In this document: piece by piece, positions 1-10,751 of the stretch
Layout: the number at the start of each line of letters is the position of its first letter
Numbering within the stretch: position 1 is the stretch's first letter
Source: Planctomycetota bacterium
Lineage (GTDB): Bacteria > Planctomycetota > Planctomycetia > Pirellulales > Pirellulaceae
Length of the DNA stretch: 32,513 nucleotides
NCBI GenBank assembly: GCA_024277285.1
Contig: JAJRVM010000065.1
Span: 1 to 32,513, forward strand
Direction of reading: 5' to 3'
Position numbers and translations under genes: made by a program
Notes under the pieces: generated by a model
The model's input: the letters and a program-made list of their open reading frames with translations, nothing else
The model's database searches: none
What the model was told of the DNA's origin: nothing

Positions 1-845
1 GCGATTGCCAGCTGCGCCAGCGAGCAGGCGTACTTGTCGGTCAGATCCGCCCAACTGGCCAATAGATCGAGCACTTGGGCGCGATTGTCTTGCTTCAGCC
101 AGGCATTCCAGGCTTCGTTACTCCGAAACTCGCCTTCGCCAAATTGGCGTTCCAAGCCGATCTTGCCTGTCAGTAGGCCCTGTTCCAGGGACATGTAGGT
201 CAAGGTTGCCAGTTGGTGCTGCTGACAGAAAGGGAAAATATCGGCCTCCGCGTCACGCGCCAGCATGCTGTAACGCAACTGGTCGCTGGCAAGCAATCCA
301 CAGTCGACGTTCTGTTGCAGTTCGTCCACCGAACAGTTGCAGACTCCGATCGCTTTGATCTTGCCGTCGTCCTTGATTTTGAGCAAGCAGGCCCACGTAT
401 CTTCGATGGCCGTCTTATCGGGTTCGACACTGGGCCAATGGGTTTGGTACAGATCGATTACGTCGGTTTGCAACCGTTTCAGGCTGAGTTCAATCTCTTC
501 GCGAATCGTATCGGGTCGCAAGCTGCGGCGCAGCATCTTGCCATCGAGTTCGGCGAAGGGTGATCCGCGTTGGTCGTCCCAGATCAATCCACATTTGGTT
601 GCCAGGACGACCGAGTCGCGTCGATCTTTGATAGCTTGCCCAACGACTTCTTCGCTGCGGCCCCAACCGTAGGCGGGAGCGGTATCGATCAAGTTGACTC
701 CGGCGTCCAACGCTGCGTGGATCGCCCGAATCGACTCCTGGTCATCGGGCTCCGTGCCCCAGGTAGCCCCGCCGCCGGTGACCCAAGTCCCGAATCCGAC
801 GATCGACGCTTCGATTCCCGTGGATCCCAACGGTCGGTACTTCAT
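1..845 (-). CDS. Aldo/keto reductase, C-terminus outside window
   Basis: NAD(P)H-dependent carbonyl oxidoreductase of the aldo/keto reductase superfamily; the substrate cannot be read from sequence. About 281 residues are present and the C-terminal part runs off the left edge. The catalytic tetrad is visible: Asp54 and Tyr59 (DTAPAYGWGRSEE), Lys84 (LATKCG) and His136 (YQTHWP). The N-terminus MKYRPLGSTG and the GFGTW strand are typical of the family. Two in-frame ATGs lie at 851 and 845. The Shine-Dalgarno GAGGAG sits one base before the first and about seven before the second, so 845 is preferred. The gene reads leftward, away from the hybrid kinase, with a repeat-rich 700-bp gap upstream. 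The reading is open throughout, so it looks functional. Confidence 0.9.
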   Translation of the reverse strand, partial: MKYRPLGSTGIEASIVGFGTWVTGGGATWGTEPDDQESIRAIHAALDAGVNLIDTAPAYGWGRSEEVVGQAIKDRRDSVVLATKCGLIWDDQRGSPFAELDGKMLRRSLRPDTIREEIELSLKRLQTDVIDLYQTHWPSVEPDKTAIEDTWACLLKIKDDGKIKAIGVCNCSVDELQQNVDCGLLASDQLRYSMLARDAEADIFPFCQQHQLATLTYMSLEQGLLTGKIGLERQFGEGEFRSNEAWNAWLKQDNRAQVLDLLASWADLTDKYACSLAQLAI

Positions 846-890
846 CGACATTCTCCTCGCTTCGGGTGACGTGACTTCAGAGCCTGAGGT

Positions 891-968
891 GGTCAATTTC
901 TTAAGTCGTTGTTGCTGCCTTTGTTGCGTTGCTTTTCTTTCACTACTTTTCTTTGACTGGCTTCGGCC
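891..968 (+). repeat. Dispersed repeat, copy A
   Basis: This stretch matches the reverse complement of 20027-20090 closely, with about 49 of 54 bases identical over the core that begins GGTCAATTTCTTAAGTCG and runs through TTGTTGCGTTGCTTTTC. Copy A carries an extra 14-bp tandem duplication (CTTTTCTTT/ACT units at about 931-958) that copy B lacks. It lies 46 bp upstream of the aldo/keto reductase start and is oriented away from that gene. No protein is assigned to it, although one frame of each copy gives a similar Cys/Leu-rich peptide. Confidence 0.8.
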
Positions 969-1030
969 TGAAGGGCCGGCGCTATGACAGCCTAGCTGGA
1001 CAGCACCACTTTGGACGCAAACTCCAGACC

Positions 1031-1051
1031 CCAACGGCCTTGTGCCGTTGG
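1031..1051. repeat. Hairpin, 8-bp perfect stem
   Basis: CCAACGGC (1031-1038) and GCCGTTGG (1044-1051) form a perfect stem around a 5-nt loop. No T-run follows on either strand, so it is not a standard intrinsic terminator. It belongs to a cluster of stems in the gap between the reductase and the kinase. Confidence 0.6.
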
Positions 1052-1052
1052 C

Positions 1053-1126
1053 GAATCAGTTTGCATGGCTAGCCGGGGCACCGCCGAAAATCATCTCGAT
1101 TGCGATCTAGCTTGGCAAACTGATTC
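1053..1126. repeat. Imperfect 20-bp inverted repeat
   Basis: The arm at 1053-1072 starts GAATCAGTTTGC. The arm at 1107-1126 ends with its exact 12-bp complement GCAAACTGATTC, and the full arms match at 17 of 20 positions. The 34-bp spacer contains no ORF. The arrangement resembles a very small inverted-repeat element or a structured transcript segment. Confidence 0.6.
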
Positions 1127-1127
1127 A

Positions 1128-1148
1128 CCTGCCTGACAAGCAGGCAGG
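1128..1148. repeat. Hairpin, 8-bp perfect stem
   Basis: CCTGCCTG (1128-1135) pairs with CAGGCAGG (1141-1148) around the loop ACAAG. It directly abuts the right arm of the inverted repeat at 1053-1126. No T-run follows. Confidence 0.6.
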
Positions 1149-1552
1149 GGCCTTAAGGTAAATAACCTATTACCTAGAAACCTGTTACGGGTTTTGGTTC
1201 AGATAAAGTGGCGCTGTCGAACTAGGGTTCCGCGAGGTCATTCTACCGCGTGACGCGACAGGCCGCCACTTCCACGTTGCCGTGACCGTTTACAACGATC
1301 GTATTGTCTGTGCCGCTTGGACCAGCTTGGGACTGTCGTCGCATGTCCCGGCGACCCGAATGAACGGCATGCGGCCGGTCGTTGAAACCAACAAAACCAG
1401 TGAAAAAGCGGCGGTCGGCCGTAGCGGGAAACTAGAGTTGCGTATCGGTGCGCGGTTGATTCTTCTCGCGAGTTGGGCGTGAATCGGAACGGCGCGGGTA
1501 GGGCGTTCCTTTCGAGTTAACATGGCTTGGCAAGACAAGAACGGGCAGTTCA
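1149..1552. other. Non-coding gap upstream of hybrid kinase
   Basis: I see no credible gene, RNA gene or clear sigma-70 promoter here. The short open frames that overlap it have no recognisable domains or ribosome sites. The promoter of the kinase gene presumably lies in it, but I cannot place it. Confidence 0.4.
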
Positions 1553-4500
1553 GTGGACGCGGTCAAGAGCAGCAACACGAACCGAGTTGAGGCGTCGGAT
1601 TGCGACATCACTGTTTTCGGCGACCGCTATCGGGCGATCAAGGAATTGGCAACCGGCCCAGGAAAGCGGACCTTGTTGGCAATTGACCGTGCCCGCAGCG
1701 AGACGGTCGTGCTAAAAACGCGCGCGGCCGACACGCTATCACTCGTGGCGCGCACGCGGTTCGTCGAAGAGTGCAGGCGGCTGTGCGAACTGCGAAATCT
1801 ATCACCGCGTCCGGTGCTTGACGTTGGCGAGGAGGGAGGGCTGTTATTTGCCGTCCTGCCATTCATTAGTGGTGCATCACTCAAGACTCGGCTGGAACGT
1901 CGCCACTTGAACCTCATCGAGACGCTGCGCGTGGCGATCTGCGTTTGCACGACGCTACGTGATTTACATGGGCGGCGGGTTCTCCATCGAAACATCAAGC
2001 CGTCGAACGTCATTGTCAACGGCCAGGGAACGGTAGTGCGTGCTGTCCTGACTGATATCGGTATGCTGTTTGGCAATCTGTTGGGCATGAACCAGCAGCA
2101 GGCGCGCGAATCGGTGTTGTACTTATCGCCGGAGCAAACAGGGAGTGTCGATGTTGACGTGCGCGAGTCCTCGGACCTCTATTCGGTTGGCATTCTGTTA
2201 TACGAATGCCTGACGGGACGGCCTCCTTTTCGGGGCAAGACGTTTGGCGACATCTTATTCGAGCACATGACGGTGCCGGTCCCCGGCTTGAGCGCACGTG
2301 GATTCAATATCCCAAGCGTGGTGGACGAAGTCATTCAACGCCTATTGCACAAGGACCCACGTGACCGCTACCAGTCGGCGCAGGGGGTACTTAGCGATCT
2401 GCTGCTGATCTTGGCGGCGTTAGAGCGTGGCGACGCCGCCCCGACGCTCGTCCTGGGCGCAACCGACCGGCGACGCACGTTGACGGAACCGGCATTTGCT
2501 GGCCGTGGGCTGGAGTTAGACACGATCAGCGCGGAAATCGAAGCAGTGCGTACGAAACCGTCGCGCATGTTGGCTGTCGAAGGGGCGTCGGGCAGCGGCA
2601 AGACACGCTTGTTAGAGGAAGTCGCTCGCTATGGTACGCACGAAGGGGTGTGGGTCTTGCGCGGAGTGGCGGCCAACGGCGTGAGCCGGCTACCGCTGCA
2701 AGCAATTGGGGGAGTCGTCAACAACGTGATTACGGCGGCCCGGTCGTCTCCCGAACTTGCCAGCGCGATCTACCGGCAGTTAGACGATGGTGGGGCGGGA
2801 GTAACCGCCGCCTTCCCGGAGCTGGTGACCGAGTTGGGGTGGGAGGCTCCGCACGCTGACATGCCTGGGGCTTTTCGCGAAACGCGAATCGTCAAGGGAG
2901 TGGCTCAGTTTCTGCATGCCTTGGGCACTCCGCAACGCCCCGCGATCGTCATTTTGGACGATTGCCAATGGTGCGATGACCTGACGTTGAAACTGCTGGA
3001 ATACTGGTCCGGCATGGCCACCACGTACGAAGGTGAAGCGAGTCACGTGCTGTTGGTTACCAGCTACCGGCCGGAGGAAGTGCCCGCAGGCCATGCGCTG
3101 CGTCAGTTGAATGTCTCGACTTGCATCCAGCTCGAGCCGCTTGCAAAGCAAGACATTCGGCATCTCGCGGAGTCGATGGCAGGTCCACTTCCCGACAAGG
3201 TGGTCCAGGTGGTGCAGCGGTTGTCAGCGGGGAGTCCTTTCATGGCCTCGGCCGTGTTGCGTGGATTAGTCGAATCGGGAGTTATGATTCCGACAGAGCA
3301 GGGGTGGGACACTGCTCAGCTGGAGATTGAGAGTCTTCAGTCGTCACACCAGGCCGGTTCGATCCTGTCGCGACGCATCGATCTACTGCCAGCGCGCACG
3401 ATCGAAATGCTTCAGGTTGCAGCGATTCTTGGCAAGGAATTCGATTTGGACGTGGCGGCCGGTGTGACTGAACAATCGCAGTCCGCCGCTTTGGAGACAC
3501 TGGAAGAGGCACGGCAACGGCAACTCGTATGGGTCCGACCCGACGGATATCATTGCACGTTTGTGCACGATACGATTCGACAGGTATTGCTGGACCGCTT
3601 GGCGTTGGACGAGCGTCAGCAATTGCATCGCGCGGCAGCTCACTATTTGCAAGAGCACAACGGTCAGCGCATTTCCGAGTTGGCCTACCACTTTGACGCA
3701 TCCGGGGACAGTGCCCTGGCGCTCCCTTACGCGATCGAAGCGGCCGAACAATCGCGGTCGCAATTCGCGTTGGAAGTCGCCGAAGGCCAATACCGGATTG
3801 CGCAGCGTGGCGTTGGGGAAGCGGCTGCATCGGTTCGATACTGCATTGCGCGCGGGTTGGGCGAAGTGCTGATGTTGCGAGGCCAATACGATGCTGCCGA
3901 GGTGTTGTTCGAGGAAGCGGCTTGCCTGGCCGAAGGGCAACATGCCAGCGCGCACATTCGTGGCATGCTGGGCGAGCTTGCCAGCAAACGGGGCGACATG
4001 GAACATGCGGTGAAGTGTGTGGAAGAAGCGCTTGAGGCTTTGGGAGAGCGTATTCCCCGCTCACGTTTTACACGGTTTTGCCACGCGGCACGCGAAACCG
4101 CAGTGCAGTTGCTGCACACGCTGTTGCCGTTCCTGCTGGTGCATCGATGCAAGCGCAAACCGACGGAATCGCAGCGACTGGCGATACGCCTTTACAGCCG
4201 CTTGTCGCATGCGTACTGGTTTACGCGTCCACGTGTCACGTTGCTCTGGGCCCATCTACGAGGGTTGAATCTGGCCGAGCGTTTTCCATCGACGCTCGAA
4301 TTGGCGCAAATGTACTCCGAGCACGCTCCGGCGATGAGCCTGGTGCCCTATGTTTCACGCGGCATCTCGTACGTAAGGAAGTCGCTGGCGATTCGCCGGT
4401 CACTTGGCGACATATGGGGTGAGGGGCAGAGTCTCAGTTACTACAGCCTGGTGCTCTACGCGGCATCTCGGTTTGCCGAGTGTGCCGAGAAATCGCATGA

Positions 4501-7500
4501 GGCGATACGGTTGCTGGAGCGTACCGGTGACTATTGGCAGGTCCACATTGCGCGATTCCAGTACAGCGTCACACTTTATCGCATGGGGGAGCTGCGACGT
4601 GCATGCGAGGAAGCCCAGCTTCACTACCGGTCTGGCATCGCCGTAGGCGATGGGCAGGCGTCGGGGATCGCACTTGACATCTGGGCAAGAACGACTCATG
4701 GGAACATTCCCCAAGCGATTATCGAAGCGGAATTGGCACGCAAGCGGTGCGATGCGCAGGGGACGGTGCAGGTGCTGTTTGCGCATGGCGTCCAGCTCTA
4801 TGGTGCCGGCAAACTGGAGGAAGCGGCGCAGCGGTTTGAAGAGGCGGCGGCATATGCTCGAAGAATACGCATTCGTAATGCCTATACGCTCAGTTGCCTT
4901 CCTTGGCTGGCGACTTGTCGACGCAGGCTGGTCGAACAGTGCGAAGATCGAGTGCCGGGACGCCGGCAGGAACTTTTGCACGAAGCCCGTCGCGCGGCGC
5001 TCCGAGCATTAAAGGCCGTGCGTCAATTCAAGTGCGATCTGCCCCATGCCCTGCGCGAATACGCCATGGTGCTGACGCTCGAAGGCAAGCACTGGCGCGC
5101 ACGTCGCATGTTCGGGAAGAGCCTGAAGCTGGCAGAGCGCCAGGGAGCACGCTATGAATATGCTCAGACCTTGTTGGCTTGGGGCCGAGTTGGCAAGGTA
5201 ATCGGTTGGCCTGATGCCGATCAGCAGGTGCAAACGGCAACGGTGTTGCTGCAAAAGATGGCAGCTCCAGAAATGTCGGCGCTCCGATCAAGTGACTCGG
5301 AAGCGGAATCGACGGCGCTGTCGCTCGTCGATCGATTCGGAACCGTGCTCGATTCAGGCCGCAAGATTGCCGCTGCTCTTTCGCCAATTGCCGTTTATCG
5401 TGAAGTGCAGGCTGCATCTCTCCATCTACTGCGGGGCGAACACTGTCTCGTGCTGCAGCTGTTCAAGACCGAGGCAGGATTGGATATTGCGGCTTGGCAG
5501 AGCGAGTCCCCGTTTAGTGCGACGTTCGTTAAAGCCGCCGTGAAAAAAGGGAAGGCGTTGGCATTCGAGCACAGTCAAGTCGACGCGCCGGCGGGCGTTC
5601 GCGTGGCGGATGATCGTGCCTCCGTGCTCTGTATCCCTCTCTTTGTGCACGGCCGGCCGGTCGCTTGCGTCTATGTTACTCATCAGCACATTCGCGGACT
5701 GTTCGGGCCGGACGAAGAGCAATTGGCCGATTTCATTGGCACGATCGCAGGCGCCGCACTGGAGAATGCAGAAGGTTTTCAGCAGCTTCAAAAACTCAAT
5801 GAAACGCTCGAACAACGTGTCGCGGATCGAACCGCGGCGGCGGAGATGCGCACGGCGGAACTTGCCAAATCCAATACCGATCTCGAACGGATTGCCAAGG
5901 AGCTGTTGCAGACCGAAGAAGATCTGCGTTGTGCCATGAAGGCGGCCAAAGCGGCCAGTCGTGCGAAGAGCCAGTTTCTAGCCACGATGAGTCACGAAAT
6001 CCGGACACCGATGAACGGCATCATTGGAATGAGCGAGCTGGCCTTGAAAACATCGCTCAATGTGCAACAACGCAATTATCTCAATACCCTCAGTCAATCC
6101 GCCGACGCTCTGATGAGGCTGCTCAACGACATTCTCGATATCTCGAAAATCGAGGCCGGGAAAATGGAGTTAGAGCAAATGCCGTTTGATGTTCGCGATG
6201 TCGTGCTCGATGCCTCGCGATTGATGATTGTGCCGACGACGAAGAAAGGAATTGAAATCAATTGCCGTATCGCGCCAGAAGTGCCGGTCCAGGTAATTGG
6301 TGATGGCGGACGTTTGCGGCAGGTCATCGTGAACCTGGTTGGGAATGCGCTGAAGTTCACGCCGGACGGCGAGATTTTCATCGATTGCCAGGTCGAACGT
6401 CAAACGCCAGAGAGCATGGTATTGCACTTCATAATTGAAGATACCGGTATCGGCATTCCCGCTGATAAGGTCGACCATATCTTTGAATCGTTTGGCCAAG
6501 CTGACTTGTCAACGACACGCCGTTTCGGAGGGACCGGGTTGGGTCTTGCGATCTCGGCACAATTGGTCAGTTTGATGAACGGACGCATCTGGGTCGAAAG
6601 TGAGCCTGGCAAGGGCAGTCGGTTCCATTTCCTGGCCCAGTTCCGACAGGCGGAAATACGCACGAGTACGCAATTCGCCCGATTGGCACCGGCCGATCAA
6701 CCCATATTGCTCGTGGATCCCGATCCCGCACGACGCGATATCTACCGTGACATGCTCACATTCCTCGGTTGGTCGCTGACGCACGCGTGCGATGTCGCGG
6801 CGGCGCTACGACATTTCAGGCAAGCAATGGAGCAAGAAAAGCCGTTCGCCGCGATTGTGATTGTCGGTTCATCGCGTGAGCGACAGGCGACGTGGACATG
6901 CGTAGAGAGGCTTGCGCGGGCCGTCAAACAGGTGAAGACGCCTATTGTCATGGCGTTGCCCAGAAGTGATCAGGACGAGACAGCGCGTATTGCCAAGCTA
7001 AACATCTCGCGCTGCGTTCCCGTGCTGGTCAAGCCCGCCGAGCTGCAAGAGGCCCTGTTCGGCGCGCTCGGTCTCGACCAAGGGAAGCCACGTCACCGAC
7101 GCCGTGGCAAACTCTGTCGAGAAGTCAAGCCATTACGCATCCTTCTGGCGGAAGACTGCCTGGTCAACCAAGAGGTGGCTATCGGCTTGCTCGAGCTTCG
7201 CGGACATTCAATTGAAGTGGCTAACAATGGGCTTGAAGCTGTCGCACTGTGCGCCGAAAAACGGTTTGACGTCGTACTGATGGACGTGGAAATGCCTGAA
7301 ATGGATGGGCTTGAAGCGACCCGTGCGATTCGCAATCTAGAAACAGCACGTGGCCAGTTTACGCCGATTATCGCCATGACAGCACACGCCGTTCGCGGGT
7401 TCCAGGCTACTTGTGAGGAGGCTGGGATGGACGGCTACATTGCAAAGCCGGTCGACGCCGAAAAGCTGTACCACATCGTCGAAACGGCGGCGGAAGAGGT

Positions 7501-7510
7501 CCGCGCATAG
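1553..7510 (+). CDS. Ser/Thr kinase-AAA-TPR-GAF-histidine kinase-double receiver hybrid
   Basis: A 1985-residue signalling protein. Domain order: protein-kinase fold (about 25-290), AAA/NACHT-like ATPase (Walker A GASGSGKT at 344-351, Walker B ILDD near 468), a long helical TPR-like region (about 690-1230), GAF (about 1285-1408), coiled coil (about 1408-1475), HisKA with phospho-acceptor His1481 in [11 protein letters not shown], HATPase_c ([22 protein letters not shown]), a receiver-like domain (about 1715-1835) and a canonical receiver with Asp1911 in [11 protein letters not shown]. Odd points: the kinase loop reads HRN rather than HRD (Asn147, codon AAC), the glycine loop is poor, and the first receiver lacks an acceptor Asp (AIVIVGSS). 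The start is GTG, with no good Shine-Dalgarno and no better in-frame start. No transmembrane segment is visible, so it is probably cytoplasmic. The fusion type is known in cyanobacteria and planctomycetes; the signal sensed is unknown. Confidence 0.93.
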   Translation: MDAVKSSNTNRVEASDCDITVFGDRYRAIKELATGPGKRTLLAIDRARSETVVLKTRAADTLSLVARTRFVEECRRLCELRNLSPRPVLDVGEEGGLLFAVLPFISGASLKTRLERRHLNLIETLRVAICVCTTLRDLHGRRVLHRNIKPSNVIVNGQGTVVRAVLTDIGMLFGNLLGMNQQQARESVLYLSPEQTGSVDVDVRESSDLYSVGILLYECLTGRPPFRGKTFGDILFEHMTVPVPGLSARGFNIPSVVDEVIQRLLHKDPRDRYQSAQGVLSDLLLILAALERGDAAPTLVLGATDRRRTLTEPAFAGRGLELDTISAEIEAVRTKPSRMLAVEGASGSGKTRLLEEVARYGTHEGVWVLRGVAANGVSRLPLQAIGGVVNNVITAARSSPELASAIYRQLDDGGAGVTAAFPELVTELGWEAPHADMPGAFRETRIVKGVAQFLHALGTPQRPAIVILDDCQWCDDLTLKLLEYWSGMATTYEGEASHVLLVTSYRPEEVPAGHALRQLNVSTCIQLEPLAKQDIRHLAESMAGPLPDKVVQVVQRLSAGSPFMASAVLRGLVESGVMIPTEQGWDTAQLEIESLQSSHQAGSILSRRIDLLPARTIEMLQVAAILGKEFDLDVAAGVTEQSQSAALETLEEARQRQLVWVRPDGYHCTFVHDTIRQVLLDRLALDERQQLHRAAAHYLQEHNGQRISELAYHFDASGDSALALPYAIEAAEQSRSQFALEVAEGQYRIAQRGVGEAAASVRYCIARGLGEVLMLRGQYDAAEVLFEEAACLAEGQHASAHIRGMLGELASKRGDMEHAVKCVEEALEALGERIPRSRFTRFCHAARETAVQLLHTLLPFLLVHRCKRKPTESQRLAIRLYSRLSHAYWFTRPRVTLLWAHLRGLNLAERFPSTLELAQMYSEHAPAMSLVPYVSRGISYVRKSLAIRRSLGDIWGEGQSLSYYSLVLYAASRFAECAEKSHEAIRLLERTGDYWQVHIARFQYSVTLYRMGELRRACEEAQLHYRSGIAVGDGQASGIALDIWARTTHGNIPQAIIEAELARKRCDAQGTVQVLFAHGVQLYGAGKLEEAAQRFEEAAAYARRIRIRNAYTLSCLPWLATCRRRLVEQCEDRVPGRRQELLHEARRAALRALKAVRQFKCDLPHALREYAMVLTLEGKHWRARRMFGKSLKLAERQGARYEYAQTLLAWGRVGKVIGWPDADQQVQTATVLLQKMAAPEMSALRSSDSEAESTALSLVDRFGTVLDSGRKIAAALSPIAVYREVQAASLHLLRGEHCLVLQLFKTEAGLDIAAWQSESPFSATFVKAAVKKGKALAFEHSQVDAPAGVRVADDRASVLCIPLFVHGRPVACVYVTHQHIRGLFGPDEEQLADFIGTIAGAALENAEGFQQLQKLNETLEQRVADRTAAAEMRTAELAKSNTDLERIAKELLQTEEDLRCAMKAAKAASRAKSQFLATMSHEIRTPMNGIIGMSELALKTSLNVQQRNYLNTLSQSADALMRLLNDILDISKIEAGKMELEQMPFDVRDVVLDASRLMIVPTTKKGIEINCRIAPEVPVQVIGDGGRLRQVIVNLVGNALKFTPDGEIFIDCQVERQTPESMVLHFIIEDTGIGIPADKVDHIFESFGQADLSTTRRFGGTGLGLAISAQLVSLMNGRIWVESEPGKGSRFHFLAQFRQAEIRTSTQFARLAPADQPILLVDPDPARRDIYRDMLTFLGWSLTHACDVAAALRHFRQAMEQEKPFAAIVIVGSSRERQATWTCVERLARAVKQVKTPIVMALPRSDQDETARIAKLNISRCVPVLVKPAELQEALFGALGLDQGKPRHRRRGKLCREVKPLRILLAEDCLVNQEVAIGLLELRGHSIEVANNGLEAVALCAEKRFDVVLMDVEMPEMDGLEATRAIRNLETARGQFTPIIAMTAHAVRGFQATCEEAGMDGYIAKPVDAEKLYHIVETAAEEVRA

Positions 7511-7535
7511 CCCGTCGGCGCGACTCGAAGGTTAC

Positions 7536-7586
7536 CGAAACGGCCCGGACTCGATCGGATTGGGAACGGAATCTACGACCGTTTCG
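7536..7586. repeat. 8-bp inverted repeat after kinase gene
   Basis: CGAAACGG (7536-7543) and CCGTTTCG (7579-7586) are perfect complements separated by 35 nt. They lie in the 280-bp gap between the kinase stop and the protease start. The role is unclear; no T-run follows. Confidence 0.35.
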
Positions 7587-7790
7587 TCTGAATCCGGGCA
7601 ATTGAGGATGGCTGGCGTTGTCCCCTGGCCGCCAGACGGTAGGATGGAGCTATCGCGACTTGAGTTGGCTGCAGATTCGTCTGTTTGGTAGCTGCCAGAC
7701 ACACTCGGTAGTAGCCGACGCTCTGCTCATGATGTGGCGACTCGCGTCATTCAAGGCCTCCCCGCTAAGCATTCCAGACTGAGGAATTCG

Positions 7791-9089
7791 ATGCCTCTGC
7801 GCAATACGATTACGATCATCGTCGCCGCCATCATCTCGCTCGTCTGCTATGAAAAAGCGTGGCGCAATCGCTATTTGTCGACCCTTTCACACGCGATGGA
7901 CGTGATTGAGGACAATTACGTTGAAGAGGTCTCGCCACGCGTTCTGTTTGAAAACGCCATGCACGGTATGGTGTCTGGATTGGACCAGTACTCGGACTAC
8001 ATTGGTCCGGAGCATTTCGAACAATTTCAACAGAGTATCGATCAGCAGTTTGTGGGGATTGGCGTGGTGGTCGAAGGTCCGCCTGAAGCGGAGAGCTTGA
8101 GGGTGGTCAGTCCAGTATACGACAGTCCGGCGTACCGAGCCGGCTTGCGCGCTGGCGACTTGATCGTGGAGATCGATGGCGAGCCGACGGCAGGAATGTT
8201 GTTGGTCGATGCGGTCAAGAAAATGAAGGGCCTTCCGAAAACCAAGGTCCAATTGAAGATTCGCCATGCCGATCATGAAGAGCTAATGACGTTCGAGGTG
8301 ACGCGCGATTTGATTCGTACGAAATCGGTGCTCGGTGACAGACTACTCGCGGACGGCCAGTGGCACTATTTCCTGGAACGAGCCCCACGTGTCGGCTACG
8401 TTCGCATTACGACTTTCGGCGAGTTTACCGCATCTGAGCTGAAAAGCGTATTGCCGTTTGCGAACCATCCGATCGATGCTTTGATTCTTGACCTGCGCGG
8501 CAATGTCGGTGGTTTACTGTCGGCCGCAGTCGAGACGTGTGACATGTTTATTGAGCAGGGGGCAATTGTAAGCACGCGCGGGCGCAACGGCCTGAATGAA
8601 CGATACGATGCGTCGGCCGGGACTTTGCTTGACCCCACGATACCGATGGTGGTCTTGGTCGATCGGTACTCGGCGAGTGCCTCGGAAATTGTCGCAGCCT
8701 GTTTGAAGGACCATCGACGCGCCGTCATTGTGGGCGAACGGACGTGGGGCAAAGGGACCGTGCAGAATGTGATCCCGCTAGAGCGAGGGACCAGTGCACT
8801 GAAACTGACGACGGCCAGCTATTGGCGGCCCAATGGCAAGAACATACACCGCCGACGCAAAGCGACGGAAACCGAGGATTGGGGCGTACGGCCATCCGAA
8901 GGCCTCGAAGTGAAGCTGACAGACGAGCAGATTCGCAAGCTGTATCAACAGCGGCGCGACGAAGATGTGTTGCACGAGGAGAGGGATGTGAAAGCACCAT
9001 CGTCATCAGATAAAAAGCATATCGACGATCTGCAACTGGACAAAGCGCTTGATTACCTCAAGAAAGAGCTCTCGTCAGTCGCCGCCTGA
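7791..9089 (+). CDS. S41 carboxyl-terminal processing protease (CtpA-like)
   Basis: Serine endopeptidase of the C-terminal processing family, expected in the periplasm and anchored by one N-terminal hydrophobic segment (residues 5-20, TITIIVAAIISLVCY). The 432 residues hold a short helical N-domain, a PDZ domain (about 85-165, GIGVVVEG and RAGLRAGDLIVEIDG) and the peptidase domain. The catalytic Ser296 (SASASE) and Lys321 (WGKGTVQ) have the 25-residue spacing of E. coli Prc Ser430/Lys455. The ATG at 7791 is preferred over the GTG at 7734 because GAGGA lies at 7781-7785 and the signal anchor then starts at the N-terminus. The gene may be transcribed with the upstream kinase or from the 280-bp gap. 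Substrates are unknown. It converges with folC. Confidence 0.92.
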   Translation: MPLRNTITIIVAAIISLVCYEKAWRNRYLSTLSHAMDVIEDNYVEEVSPRVLFENAMHGMVSGLDQYSDYIGPEHFEQFQQSIDQQFVGIGVVVEGPPEAESLRVVSPVYDSPAYRAGLRAGDLIVEIDGEPTAGMLLVDAVKKMKGLPKTKVQLKIRHADHEELMTFEVTRDLIRTKSVLGDRLLADGQWHYFLERAPRVGYVRITTFGEFTASELKSVLPFANHPIDALILDLRGNVGGLLSAAVETCDMFIEQGAIVSTRGRNGLNERYDASAGTLLDPTIPMVVLVDRYSASASEIVAACLKDHRRAVIVGERTWGKGTVQNVIPLERGTSALKLTTASYWRPNGKNIHRRRKATETEDWGVRPSEGLEVKLTDEQIRKLYQQRRDEDVLHEERDVKAPSSSDKKHIDDLQLDKALDYLKKELSSVAA

Positions 9090-9146
9090 GAACGTCCCTT
9101 CGGGACTGGAACAAGAAAAAAATGTAAGACGACGACGTAAGCGTTT

Positions 9147-10619
9147 TCAAGACACGTTCTGAGATTGCGTTCGCAGGTATTCGCGCATTTCGGCGGCCAG
9201 GAAGAATGACCCGGTCACACAGATCACATGATCGGGCGTGACGAGTGCCTGTATGCGCTGCCAGGCGGCCCGTGGATTCGGGCAAGTGTCGATATGCAAT
9301 TGAGGCACTTCACGTTGGCCAGCAATGTTCTGGCCAACAATGCGTTGGTGCGTGATTTTCTTTGCAAGCTGTTCGAGCTCGGACGGATCGACGGCGCGCG
9401 GGTTATTCAGGTATCGGGTCAGCACGACATGTTCAAAGCTTGGCAGCAGTTGCGCCAGCATTTGAGCAGCGTCCTTGTCGACACTCGTGGCGAAAATCAA
9501 GAGGCGAGGCCGGCTGGGAAAATGCTGGTCCAACGCGTCGCTCAGCGCGACCACGGATGCGGGATTATGGGCCGCGTCGAGCACCACGGTGGGGCGTTCT
9601 CCGACCACTTCAAAACGGGCCGGGCAACGCGTGTGTGCCAGTCCCGTGCGCACTGCGGCTTCGTCGATGTTCCAGCCCTGACGCTGCAGCTGTCCCAAAG
9701 TCGCCAAGGCAACGGCAGCGTTAGCAGCCTGATGCTTGCCCAGCATGGCGACCCGTACATCGTCGATTGATCGCGAGACTCCGTCGACGTTCTCGCAGTA
9801 GTTAATCGCGTTGCCGTCAGGCCGTCGGCCTGATGCGGTTTCTTCCCCGGGCAACACCCGATGTTCAAAATGGAAGTCTCGCTCGAGGGCCAGCAAGGGG
9901 GAGTTGTTTTCAGCCGCGATCGACTTGATGACTTCCAAAGGCTCGCTCTGCAACACACCGGTCACCACGGGTACACTCGGCTTAATGATCCCCGCTTTTT
10001 CCGCTGCAATCTCGGCCCGCGTTTCTCCGAGCTGGCGAGTGTGATCCAGGCTGATCGTCGTGATTACCGACACGACAGGATGGCAGATGTTGGTGGAATC
10101 AAGCCGCCCACCCAAGCCGACTTCCAATACAGCACAATCGACTTGCTTGAGTTGGAAATGGCGCAATGCGGCAGCGGTCGTGATTTCAAAGTAGGTTGGC
10201 CCCGAGCGGCGGTCGCCAGCCATGTCGTCCATTTGGCAGACGGCGACTTGCAGGTCGGCAAACAGGCTCACCAATTCCGGTTCGCTGCACTGTCGAGCGT
10301 CGACGACGAACCGTTCTTCGAGACGGTGCAGGTGGGGCGATGTATATAAACCGGTGCGTAGCCCGGCTGCGGTCAGGGCTGCGGCGATCATGCTTGCCGA
10401 GGAGCCCTTGCCCTTGGTGCCGGCGACGTGAATGGCGGGGAACGCGGCTTCGGGGTGGCCAAGGATGGCGGCCAGTTGCCGCATCCGGTCCAATTTGAAG
10501 CGGCGGGACCGGTAGGGAAGGCTGCGTGCTCGTTCATAGTCGATCCGCCCCATCAGGAAGTCCAAAGCAGATTGTCGATCTCGAATCAATGAACTTTCCT
10601 TAGGCATTTCAGAGCTCAC
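9147..10619 (-). CDS. folC: Bifunctional folylpolyglutamate synthase/dihydrofolate synthase
   Basis: Mur-ligase-family enzyme that adds glutamate to dihydropteroate and to folates using ATP, in the cytoplasm. The 490 residues include the P-loop GTKGKGSSAS (67-76), YTSPHL, the strand VLEVGLGGRLDSTN, and DAAHNPAS in the C-terminal domain. All are characteristic of FolC, and the length is near or slightly above the family norm. The first possible start is a GTG at 10619. An in-frame ATG at 10607 would remove four residues (MPKESSL...) and is equally plausible; neither has a strong ribosome site. The 7-C run directly upstream is a spot where an assembly error could shift the start. The gene stands alone, facing the S41 protease with 57 bp between the stops. 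Confidence 0.92.
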   Translation of the reverse strand: MSSEMPKESSLIRDRQSALDFLMGRIDYERARSLPYRSRRFKLDRMRQLAAILGHPEAAFPAIHVAGTKGKGSSASMIAAALTAAGLRTGLYTSPHLHRLEERFVVDARQCSEPELVSLFADLQVAVCQMDDMAGDRRSGPTYFEITTAAALRHFQLKQVDCAVLEVGLGGRLDSTNICHPVVSVITTISLDHTRQLGETRAEIAAEKAGIIKPSVPVVTGVLQSEPLEVIKSIAAENNSPLLALERDFHFEHRVLPGEETASGRRPDGNAINYCENVDGVSRSIDDVRVAMLGKHQAANAAVALATLGQLQRQGWNIDEAAVRTGLAHTRCPARFEVVGERPTVVLDAAHNPASVVALSDALDQHFPSRPRLLIFATSVDKDAAQMLAQLLPSFEHVVLTRYLNNPRAVDPSELEQLAKKITHQRIVGQNIAGQREVPQLHIDTCPNPRAAWQRIQALVTPDHVICVTGSFFLAAEMREYLRTQSQNVS

Positions 10620-10751
10620 GCCCCCCCGCCAGAGTCATGCAAATTAGCCGACGGGGGAGATTTTGTGGATACACCCACATCATGCTGAGCGGTGGTACGC
10701 CAAGCGACAAGGGGCTGGGTAACGCTTGAAGGATTGACTAACCCATTTATA
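10620..10751. other. Upstream region of folC
   Basis: No gene is visible. It should contain the folC promoter on the minus strand, but I cannot assign -35 and -10 boxes with confidence. It ends at the MITE-like element. Confidence 0.35.

Noticed and set aside
3282..4064. 260-codon minus-strand open frame inside the hybrid kinase
   Set aside because: Arg/Pro-rich translation with no domain, lying opposite a clearly conserved gene; a shadow of its codon bias.
9094..9106. GTCCC-TTC-GGGAC hairpin between the S41 protease and folC as a bidirectional terminator
   Set aside because: The stem is only 5 bp. The A-rich stretch follows it on the plus strand and so gives no T-run after the stem; on the minus strand the T-run comes before the stem.
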